Below are positions 1 through 7,200 of a stretch of DNA of 10,422 nucleotides, one piece after another. The position numbers and the translations under genes were made by a program. The stretch is from assembly GCA_002440885.1 (NCBI GenBank), contig DJVY01000135.1:1-10422 (forward strand), written 5' to 3'. This DNA is from Bacteroidales bacterium UBA6244. Its GTDB lineage: Bacteria > Bacteroidota > Bacteroidia > Bacteroidales > F082. The notes below the pieces were generated by a model. It was given only the letters and a program-made list of their open reading frames with translations, did not search any database and was not told the DNA's origin. The number at the start of each line of letters is the position of its first letter. Positions within the stretch are counted from its first letter, which is position 1.

Positions 1-1
1 G

Positions 2-847
2 GATGCAGAAATTGATCTGTTGAAAACCTTGGGTGCCACATTCATATTGCATACCGACATTAACCTGGAACTCTTTGAAAATGAATTGAAAACGAATTTT
101 AATGCGGTGGTGCTGGCCACGGGAGATTTTCCTGATGGTCAATTATCTTCTTTTGGATTGCCCCACGATTCACAGGGTTTGACGGTCAACCGCGATACCA
201 TGCAGGTAGATGAGCAGGGTGTTTTTGCTTGTGGAAATGTCATCCGCTCCCGACGAATGGCGGTAACCTCCGTGGCACAGGGAAAAGCTACAGCACATTC
301 CGTTAATCTCTATTTACAAGGATTGCCACCGGGAAAAATTCACCGCAAGTTTAACTCAAAATTTGGTAGGCTTATTGACGATGAAGTGACTGAATACCAA
401 AAAGAAATCGTTTCAGAAAGTGGTTGGTCGGCACGCGTTCAAACCCAAGGATCGCTCACCATTGAGCAAGCCCGGGTTGAAGCAAGCAGGTGTTTACATT
501 GCGATTGCCGAAAACCGGACAACTGCAAGCTTAGGAACTATTGCGATGAATATCAGGTGGATAGAAGGGTGTTTTCTTTTAGGGAAAGGAAGCCCGTACG
601 AAAGTTCGACCAGCATCACCTGATCATCTACGAACCTGAGAAATGTATTAAATGCAATATTTGCGTTCAGCTTTCAGAAAAAGAGCAGGATCGGCTGGGG
701 TTCACCTCTATAAACCGCGGATTCGATGTGGAAATGGGGATGCCCCTCAATAAATCCATGTCCGATTTACTCGACCAAACGGCCCTGCGATGTGCCAAAG
801 CTTGTCCCACGGGAGCTATTTCCCTAAAAGAATGTACAGATGAATAA
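2..847 (+). CDS. FAD/NAD(P)-dependent oxidoreductase with Cys-rich linker and NuoG-like [4Fe-4S] domain (5'-truncated by window edge)
   Basis: The frame is open to the left edge, so this is the C-terminal part of a longer gene; the TTG at 20 is an internal Leu codon and not a convincing start. Seen: a second-nucleotide-site signature AVVLATG, then a GltD-like FAD-binding end (GVFACGNVIRS followed by AVTSVAQGKATAHS), as in the glutamate synthase small-subunit/PNDR family. Next is a Cys cluster CLHCDC-x5-C-x5-C (Cys codons at 491, 500, 506, 524, 542), then a ferredoxin-like domain with CIKCNIC (Cys codons 644, 653, 662) and, 46 residues later, CPTGA (Cys codon 803). C-x2-C-x2-C-x(40-46)-C-P is the pattern of the N4/N5-region clusters of NuoG and related hydrogenase subunits, so one [4Fe-4S] cluster is expected; an extra Cys lies at 791. 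It is probably a cytoplasmic electron-transfer flavoprotein using NAD(P)H. Its partner and substrate are unknown. Its 3' end overlaps the next gene by 8 nt, implying cotranscription and possibly translational coupling. Confidence 0.85.
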   Translation, partial: DAEIDLLKTLGATFILHTDINLELFENELKTNFNAVVLATGDFPDGQLSSFGLPHDSQGLTVNRDTMQVDEQGVFACGNVIRSRRMAVTSVAQGKATAHSVNLYLQGLPPGKIHRKFNSKFGRLIDDEVTEYQKEIVSESGWSARVQTQGSLTIEQARVEASRCLHCDCRKPDNCKLRNYCDEYQVDRRVFSFRERKPVRKFDQHHLIIYEPEKCIKCNICVQLSEKEQDRLGFTSINRGFDVEMGMPLNKSMSDLLDQTALRCAKACPTGAISLKECTDE

Positions 848-1949
848 ATTGATAATCATATGGTTGATGGCTGTTTCGTGTTCCTTTTCCGGAAGGGCAC
901 AGCCGGATAGTTGGCCTTCATATCGCGGAAATCCTGCCCTGACGGGAACAACCCATGTGGCCATTCCGGATAACCCTGCGCTTCTTTGGAGTTTTCAAAC
1001 CGACGACATCATTAAATCCTCACCGGTGTTTGGCGACGGCAATATATTCATTGGAACCAACGGTGGGTCGTTGTATTGTTTATCATCTGAAGGCAAGGAA
1101 GTTTGGCGATTTACTACTGAAACCTCCATCGAAGCACCTCCCTTGTTTCTCGATCGAACGGTCTTTGTGGGCTCTTTGGAAGGAATTATGTTTGCTCTGG
1201 ATGCCAAAACCGGAACGGAAAAATGGCGTTATGTTACTGAAGGACAGATATCCGGTGCTGCCAATTGGACTCATGCTACCAACAAACAAAGCAAAAATCT
1301 GATTTTTGGCAGTTACGATTATTATCTTCATTGTGTGGATGCCCTTACGGGAAACCCCTTGTGGAAATATGAAACAGATAATTACATCAATGGAACCCCC
1401 GCCACCAATGGAAAAGAGGCTGTTTTCGGCGGTTGCGACGGCATGTTGCACCTGGTGGATGTGGTTTCCGGAAAAATTTCCGATACCGTTGAAATCGGCA
1501 CCTATATTGCTTCTTCAGCCTGCCTGATGGGCTCCATGGCCTATTTTGGAAATTACGATGGGGTGTTTTACAAAGTGGATATTTCAAACAAAAAAATGCT
1601 CTGGAAAATTTCGGGAGCAGGACCTTTTCTGGGCTCACCCGCCATTTCTGAAAACATTGTTGTCATCGGTTCTCAAAACAAAAAAGTGTATGCCTATGAT
1701 GGCGATACCGGCAAGATTTTGTGGGAATTTGCTACCCTGGGCAAAATAGAAAGCTCTCCGGTCATTGCCAAAAATAGGGTAGTCATCACCTCCAAAGATG
1801 GACGAATTTACCTGTTGGATTTGTCCACCGGCCAAAAACTCTGGTCATACGAAATTGGCAGCCCCATAAGCAGTACCCCGGCCATTATCGATAACATGAT
1901 GGTGGTTAGTGCCGAAGACGGCAGGGTGTATGCATTTGGGTGGAAGTGA
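840..1949 (+). CDS. Exported PQQ-like (BamB-like) beta-propeller protein
   Basis: 369 residues. The N-terminus (K3, then a hydrophobic core at about 4-13) is a signal peptide. The likely cleavage is RA|QP near residue 20, a common Bacteroidota style. C14 follows AVS, which is a poor lipobox, so lipoprotein anchoring is possible but less likely. WPSYRG at 25-30 opens the mature protein. The rest is a run of about 45-residue repeats: a strand with W and an aromatic (LLWSF, EVWRF, EKWRY, PLWKY, MLWKI, ILWEF, KLWSY), a turn ending in SSP/GSP/STP, then VVIGS-type and GxxYALD-type strands. Seven W-strands plus one degenerate unit (KISDTVEI) give about eight blades, matching PQQ-like propellers such as BamB or the quinoprotein dehydrogenase fold. 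I see no dehydrogenase active-site features or cytochrome CXXCH motif, so it is probably a binding or scaffold protein in the periplasm. The ATG at 840 overlaps the redox gene, and no better start is near the signal peptide. Confidence 0.88.
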   Translation: MNKLIIIWLMAVSCSFSGRAQPDSWPSYRGNPALTGTTHVAIPDNPALLWSFQTDDIIKSSPVFGDGNIFIGTNGGSLYCLSSEGKEVWRFTTETSIEAPPLFLDRTVFVGSLEGIMFALDAKTGTEKWRYVTEGQISGAANWTHATNKQSKNLIFGSYDYYLHCVDALTGNPLWKYETDNYINGTPATNGKEAVFGGCDGMLHLVDVVSGKISDTVEIGTYIASSACLMGSMAYFGNYDGVFYKVDISNKKMLWKISGAGPFLGSPAISENIVVIGSQNKKVYAYDGDTGKILWEFATLGKIESSPVIAKNRVVITSKDGRIYLLDLSTGQKLWSYEIGSPISSTPAIIDNMMVVSAEDGRVYAFGWK

Positions 1950-1959
1950 GGAGGTTGGT

Positions 1960-1990
1960 AGTTGATAGTTGAAAGTTAAAAGTTGAAAGT
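1960..1990. repeat. Heptamer tandem repeat, AGTTGAA type
   Basis: The stretch reads AGTTGAT, AGTTGAA, AGTTAAA, AGTTGAA, AGT: four units in 7-nt phase plus a partial fifth. A related GGTTGGT precedes it, starting 11 nt after the propeller stop codon. Such AGTTGAA/TTCAACT arrays are common intergenic elements in Bacteroidota genomes; their function is not established. It lies wholly outside the flanking genes. Confidence 0.8.
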
Positions 1991-2009
1991 ATCCGGTTAG
2001 TTGTAAATA

Positions 2010-2020
2010 GCCCGTAGGGC
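2010..2020. repeat. Short inverted repeat GCCC-GTA-GGGC
   Basis: A perfect 4-bp GC stem with a 3-nt loop in an AT-rich surrounding. It sits 20 nt after the heptamer array and 19 nt before the stronger hairpin at 2040, so the two may belong to one repeat element. No T-run follows. Confidence 0.4.
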
Positions 2021-2039
2021 ATAGTTACTCCTTCCCTCG

Positions 2040-2061
2040 CTTCAAGCGTCCACGCTTGAAG
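2040..2061. repeat. Strong inverted repeat (9-bp stem, TCCA loop)
   Basis: CTTCAAGCG at 2040-2048 pairs perfectly with CGCTTGAAG at 2053-2061 around the 4-nt loop TCCA. An outer pair GTTAC (2024-2028) and GTAAC (2061-2065, sharing the last stem base) could extend it with a one-sided bulge. The 3' flank is TAACACCCC with no T-run, so this is not a canonical intrinsic terminator. A REP-like or other dispersed palindromic element fits better; it could also protect the 3' end of the upstream transcript. Confidence 0.65.
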
Positions 2062-2234
2062 TAACACCCCTTGACCGTAAGACATCAACCATACCACAAA
2101 AGGATTGAGACAACCAACAATTGAAAGGAAAATAGTTAAGGGATTACATTAATATGCCATCAATAGCCACCAAATACCCAAAATTCCCTAATTTTAGGCA
2201 CTTTTAAAAATAGTCACTTAAGGCACGCAAAAAA

Positions 2235-3524
2235 ATGAAAATAGTCAATATAGTTCCTGGATTTGGTGGTACGTTTTATTGTGGCAATTGTCTTCGCGAC
2301 AGCGGATACACCAAATCACTCATCAAGCTGGGGCACGATGCCATGATGCTGCCCATCTATTTGCCCCTGACCCTCGAACACGGTGTTGAGAAGGATGAGA
2401 ACCCCATTTTTTACGGAGCAGTCAATATATACCTGAAACAAAATTTTCGCATCTTCAAAAATATGCCCGCATGGATGGAACGCATGTTTAATTCGTCGGG
2501 GATACTAAGCTATGCCGCCAAAAAAGCCGGATCCACACGAACCGAAGGCCTGGAAGAAATGACCATTTCCATGCTCATGGGTAGTGAGGGCAACCAAAAC
2601 CGTGAGCTACAGGAACTCATTGACTTTCTGAAGGTTCATGCAAAACCTGATGTGGTTCACCTGAGCAATGCCCTATTATTGGGATTGGCTAACCAAATCC
2701 GGGAGCAATTAAAGGTTCCCGTGGTCTGTTCTCTTCAGGATGAGGACGTTTGGGTAGATGCCATGAACGATTTCTATCGGGAAAAAGTCTGGAAACTGAT
2801 GGCCGACAAAGCAGCTGATGTGGATGCTTTCATCGCCGTAAGCGATTACTACGCCCGTGAAATGAAGGAGAAAATGAATATTCCCGACCACAAACTCAAG
2901 GTAATTGCCATTGGGGTCGATTCGTCCATTTACCGCTATGCACCACCAAAAGAAGACCCTCCGGTGATCGGGTATATTTCCCGAATGTACCCCGAACATG
3001 GGTTCGGACTTTTGATTGATGCTTTCATCTTGCTCAAACAAAAACCTGAATTTCGTCATGTTCAACTGAAGCTCTCCGGGGGTTATACCGCTGATGACAA
3101 GAAGTTTGTAAAAAAACAATTGAATAAACTGAAAAAAGCCGGCATGGGTCATGATGTGGAAATAATTGAAGATCACCTGCCTGAAAACCGTTATCATTTT
3201 TTCAATCAACTGACCATACTTACGGTGCCTGTGCTTAAGGGGGAGGCCTTCGGAACGTATCAGCTTGAGTCAATGGCATGTGGCATTCCTTTGGTTCAGC
3301 CTGCCTTGGGGGCTTTTCCCGAAATAATTGAAACCACGGGCGGTGGGGTTACTTACACACCGAACTCCCCGGAAGCATTGGCACAAAAGTGGATGGAAGT
3401 GCTTTCTAATCCCATGAAAATCCGTGAAATGAGTGAACAAGGTAAAAAAGCTGTTGCCGAAAAATACGGAATCGATCACATAAGTAGTCAAATTTTAGAT
3501 GTTTATCAAAATCTTGTAAAATGA
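2235..3524 (+). CDS. GT4-family glycosyltransferase with N-terminal CGNC motif
   Basis: 429 residues, no signal peptide, expected in the cytoplasm or on the inner face of the membrane. It has a GT-B fold: the N-terminal Rossmann domain begins with MKIVNIVPGFGG, then FYCGNCLRD at 14-22 and GHDAMMLP. DVVHLSNAL lies mid-domain. A linker (FIAVSDYYAREMK, then KVIAIGVDSSIY) leads into the C-terminal domain (GYISRMYPEHGFGLLIDAF). The donor-site E-x7-E motif is clear in GEAFGTYQLESMACGIPLV (E337 and E345), typical of GT4 retaining transferases using NDP-sugars. The CGNCLRD segment resembles a (Y)CGSCLRDN-like motif I associate with a subgroup of GT4 proteins, notably in Planctomycetes; that is recollection, not a search. 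The ATG at 2235 follows an A-rich leader (CGCAAAAAA). The stop codon overlaps the ABC ATPase start as ATGA, indicating translational coupling and a shared process. Donor and acceptor are unknown. Confidence 0.9.
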   Translation: MKIVNIVPGFGGTFYCGNCLRDSGYTKSLIKLGHDAMMLPIYLPLTLEHGVEKDENPIFYGAVNIYLKQNFRIFKNMPAWMERMFNSSGILSYAAKKAGSTRTEGLEEMTISMLMGSEGNQNRELQELIDFLKVHAKPDVVHLSNALLLGLANQIREQLKVPVVCSLQDEDVWVDAMNDFYREKVWKLMADKAADVDAFIAVSDYYAREMKEKMNIPDHKLKVIAIGVDSSIYRYAPPKEDPPVIGYISRMYPEHGFGLLIDAFILLKQKPEFRHVQLKLSGGYTADDKKFVKKQLNKLKKAGMGHDVEIIEDHLPENRYHFFNQLTILTVPVLKGEAFGTYQLESMACGIPLVQPALGAFPEIIETTGGGVTYTPNSPEALAQKWMEVLSNPMKIREMSEQGKKAVAEKYGIDHISSQILDVYQNLVK

Positions 3525-4204
3525 TTTGCGAATTGTTGCATGTACATAAATCCTTTGTCAACAACCAATCAGCTATACGCAGGGAGGTGCTAACCGACAT
3601 TAGTCTTTCATTGGCTAAAGGGCAGGCCATGTCTATTGTAGGCCCTTCCGGATCGGGAAAAAGTACCTTGTTGCACATCCTGGGCTTGCTGGATACACCC
3701 ACTTCCGGCACGGTAATGTTTGACGGGAATGACATGGCGCACCATTCTGTCAACCAATTGGCTCGCATTCGAAACCAACAAATCGGCTTTGTTTTTCAAT
3801 CGCACCACTTGTTGCCCCAGCTTAATTTGTTGGAAAACATATTGTTGCCTACACTTCCCTTGGAAGACAAAACCTTGAAAAAATCGGCACGGGGTCGGGC
3901 CAAGGAATTACTCGATTTGGTGGGCATGGCTGACAAAATCAGGCAGTTTCCCGGACAGCTTTCAGGAGGTGAATGTCAGCGTGCAGCGGTGGTCAGGGCC
4001 TTAATCAACCAACCAAAACTTATTCTGGCCGACGAACCCACGGGCTCACTCGATGAAGCTTCTGCCCAACAAATCGGTCAATTGCTTTCTGATCTCAACC
4101 ATCAAAACAATGTGGCTATGATTGTGGTAACCCATTCCCTGAAGCTGGCCAACATGATCGGTCAGGTGCATTTTTTGGAAGGTGGAGTGTTGACAACCAA
4201 ATAG
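3521..4204 (+). CDS. ABC transporter ATPase, LolD/MacB/FtsE type
   Basis: 227 residues, the usual length for a LolD-type stand-alone nucleotide-binding subunit. All motifs are intact: Walker A GPSGSGKST (41-49), Q-loop Q93 in GFVFQSHHLLPQ, signature LSGGE (147-151), Walker B LILADE (167-172) with catalytic E172, D-loop SLD (176-178) and H-loop H205 in VVTH. The sequence DEPTGSLD and the phrase GLLDTPTSG are typical of the LolD/MacB/YbbA/FtsE group that serves FtsX-fold permeases. C152 replaces the more usual Q or R right after LSGGE. The ATG at 3521 overlaps the glycosyltransferase stop (ATGA), and the permease follows 34 nt downstream, so it should energise that permease at the cytoplasmic face of the inner membrane. 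It might equally be called YbbA-like or MacB-NBD-like; the family is certain, the substrate is not. Confidence 0.95.
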   Translation: MICELLHVHKSFVNNQSAIRREVLTDISLSLAKGQAMSIVGPSGSGKSTLLHILGLLDTPTSGTVMFDGNDMAHHSVNQLARIRNQQIGFVFQSHHLLPQLNLLENILLPTLPLEDKTLKKSARGRAKELLDLVGMADKIRQFPGQLSGGECQRAAVVRALINQPKLILADEPTGSLDEASAQQIGQLLSDLNHQNNVAMIVVTHSLKLANMIGQVHFLEGGVLTTK

Positions 4205-4238
4205 TTATTGATAATAAATTGAACGCTGATCAACCAAC

Positions 4239-7200
4239 ATGAACCGGATAAAATTCGTCATAAGGAGCCTGATTTTTTTTAGAAGGCAGCATCTGTGGGT
4301 GTTTCTGGCTGCGGTCATCAGTACTGCCGTACTCACGGGAGCATTGGTGATTGGCGATTCGGTAAAATACAGCCTCACCCGCCTGGTGGACCAACGGTTG
4401 GGCAAGGTGGAATATGCCATGATGGCCGGCGATCGGTTTGTTCGTTCCGATTTGGCAGATGAAATTGGTCATGACCTTCATGTAGCTGCTTCCGCCGTTT
4501 TGATGACGGAGGGCATGGCGATCAACACCGAAAGTCAGTCACGGATTTCTTCGGTTCAGATGTTGGGAGTTGATGATGATTTCTGGAAACTTGTCAATGA
4601 AATCCCGCCGGCGTTGACTTCCCCGGGCATCGTCGTTTCGCAAAATGTGGCCGATGCCTTGTCGGTAAAGCCCGGTGACGAGTTATTACTCAGGGTTCGA
4701 TCCGCTGAAATTATTCCCCTAAATGCACCCTTTTCGGAGGAGGAAACCGGTACGATGGCCTTACGTTTACCAATTTCCGCCATTGCAGGCGATAACCAAT
4801 TGGGGCGTTTCAGTTTGAGAAACAATCAGTTGGCACCGTACAATATATTCGTACCAAAAAAACTACTGTCCGACAAAATGGACTTGTCGGGGTTGTCCAA
4901 TTTAATTTTGGTAGCCGACAAGGAAGGTTTAACTCAAGATGCTTTAAACCAAAGCCTTAGCAAAAACCGGAAACTAAAGGATGCCGGACTGTCCCTGTCT
5001 TATCTCGCTGATTCAAGTGCTCTTCAGTTGCTTTCCGACCGTGTTTTTATTGATAAGTCCATCTCGGATCGATTGGAAAACTGGCCCATTGAACCACAAA
5101 AAATTCTTACTTATTTTGTCAACTCCTTTCGTTTTCACGGAAATGAAACTCCTTATTCATTTGTAACGGCTGCTTCCGAAAATTTTTTCGACAAATCTCC
5201 AGGCGACAACCAAATTATCATCAATAGCTGGTTGGCCAAGGATTTGGGGATATCCGTCGGCGACTCGCTTCAGATGAGCTATTTTGCCATAGGACCCATG
5301 AGAAAATTGGTGGAGAAAAGTGTTTGGCTTCGTGTGTCGGAGGTCGTTCCGGTGGAATCAGCCTCCCTGAACAGGTCGCTGATGCCCGCCTTTCCCGGAC
5401 TCACCGAAGCCGGAAATTGTCGGGATTGGGAGGCCGGCATTCCCATCGATTTGAGTAAAATTCGAGATCAGGATGAGCAATACTGGACCGACTACCGTGG
5501 TACCCCCAAAGCTTACATTTCCTTGAAAAAAGGTCTGCAACTGTGGGAAAATCCGTTTGGGAATTATACCGCCATTCGGTTTCCCGCCGACGCCTTATCT
5601 TTTTCCGAATTGGAAAGCCGGTTGCTTCAGTCGATCAAACCCTCCGATATCAACTTGTCATTTGTTGGGGTTCGTGAGCGCGGGAAACAAGCTGCCTCCA
5701 ACGGTGTTGATTTTGGTCAGTTGTTTTTGAGTCTGAGCTTTTTTGTCATCGTGGCCGCTCTCTTGCTTCTGGTGTTGGTTTACAGCCTGAATGTGGAAAG
5801 CCGACATCGTGAAACGGGGATTGTTCATGCCCTGGGATTCAACAAAAGCCAACTGATCCGGCTGCGGATGATGGAGGCATTGCCTGCGTTGTTGCTTTCT
5901 GCCTTGCTGGGAGGAATTTTGGGCGTGCTATACAATAAGGTGATGCTGTGGGGGTTAAATTCCGTGTGGAATGATGCCGTTCATGCCGACATGTTGAAGA
6001 TGGTCATCCGACCACAAACCATTATTGTAGGTATTTTAACGGGTATGGTTATCGCCACGATTTCCATTTACGTGGTTACTGTCCGAAGTTTCAGAAAAAA
6101 CATCGTTGCTGTAATACGTTCGCAATCTGTTTCAGTTCGTTTCGGTAAAAACTTGATAAACAAGTTGTTGGTTGTGTTGGGCTGGGGAGGAACCGTGGCT
6201 CTGGTCTTCTATTCCTTATCCAATGCATTGGTGCAAAACGCCTCGCTGGTGCTGGCTGCCGGTTTTCTCTTTCTCATGGGCAGCGCCTCCTTTGTGTCCA
6301 TTTTGCTGAATCCTGCCAAAGGTAAAACGTCCTTTGAGAAAAATTTGTTTGGCTCGGGCGAACTCATTTGGAAAAATGTTGGAAGGAATAAAAACCGAAG
6401 CATGGCAGTGGTTTGGTTGCTGGCTTTGGGAACTTTTACCATTATTGTCACCGGTGCCAACCGAAAAACCTTTGTCAACACCAATAACCAGCGTACTTCC
6501 GGTACTGGCGGTTTTTCCCTTTGGGTAGAAACTTCGGTGCCGATTTTACACGACCTCAATACCCGTGAAGGGCGTTCGACCTACGGACTTGACGGGGAAG
6601 AGGTGATGAAAAATACTTCCTTCGTTCAATTTTATAACCTCCCGGGTGATGATGCCAGTTGTTTGAATTTGAATCAGGTTCAATTACCACAAATTCTGGG
6701 TGTTAACCCACATATTTTCAACAGTCTTGGTGCATTTTCCTTCTCCAATTTGTTGGATGATGCCCCCTCACCCTGGCTCCAATTGACCAAAAACAGAGGC
6801 TCAGGAATTATTCCGGCCATTGCCGACCAAACCGTGATTCAGTGGGGTTTGATGAAATCCATTGGCGACACCCTGAACTACCTCAACGAACGGGGCGATA
6901 CCATCCGGTTGCTGTTGGTTGGCGGGTTAAACCCGTCTGTTTTTCAGGGAAATATACTTATTTCGGATAGTTGCTTTTTGGCCAATTTCCCCTCATCGGG
7001 AGGGTCGAAAATGATGCTCGTTGAGGTGCCGCCCTCGCAGGAAAAACAAATGGAACAACTGCTAAAAAGCCGATGGGTGGACTATGGTGTTGAAATGATG
7101 CCGGCTCCCGAACGACTGGCTGCTTTTTATTCGGTCACCAATACCTACCTCAATATTTTCATGATACTGGGTGGATTGGGTGTGATACTGGGAACGGTGG

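Larger units (their letters stand above)
1950..2234. other. Non-coding gap between propeller gene and glycosyltransferase gene
   Basis: 285 nt without a credible gene. It holds, in order, a heptamer tandem repeat (1960-1990), a small GCCC/GGGC hairpin (2010-2020), a strong 9-bp hairpin (2040-2061), and an AT-rich leader before the glycosyltransferase start with a small CCTA/TAGG inverted repeat (2187-2198). TAATTTTA at 2189-2196 fits the Bacteroidota -7 element TAnnTTTG at all but one position, but there is no TTG about 19 nt upstream, so I do not call a promoter there. The arrangement is consistent with a transcription-unit boundary. Confidence 0.6.

Noticed and set aside
20..22. TTG as the start of the flavoprotein
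   Set aside because: The frame is open further left and the FAD-binding N-terminal half is missing, so the gene is cut by the window edge.
873..884. Lipobox in the first propeller (AVSC)
   Set aside because: The -3 position is Ala, not Leu/Val/Ile, and a good signal peptidase I site follows at RA|QP; a lipoprotein cannot be excluded but is not called.
1083..1451. Minus-strand 122-codon frame inside the first propeller
   Set aside because: Shadow of the propeller coding strand; the plus-strand frame explains every repeat.
840..1949. PQQ-dependent dehydrogenase activity for the first propeller
   Set aside because: Only the propeller repeat is visible. No catalytic Asp/Glu context, disulfide ring or heme motif could be identified, so only a structural name is given.
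1960..1990. CRISPR array
   Set aside because: The unit is 7 nt with no spacers; it is a simple tandem repeat.
2040..2064. Intrinsic terminator at the 9-bp hairpin
   Set aside because: No T-run follows on either side, and it lies 90 nt past the stop codon; a repeat element fits better.
1906..2097. Minus-strand 63-codon frame across the heptamer repeat
   Set aside because: Its repetitive Ser/Thr/Phe/Asn-rich stretch is just the translation of the TTCAACT repeat on the reverse strand, a known source of false small genes in Bacteroidota.
2709..3209. Minus-strand 166-codon frame inside the glycosyltransferase
   Set aside because: It lies entirely antisense to a gene with intact GT4 motifs and has no recognisable domain; it reflects codon bias on the coding strand.
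3406..3768. Minus-strand 120-codon frame over the glycosyltransferase/ATPase junction
   Set aside because: Antisense to two confident genes, with no leader and no domain.
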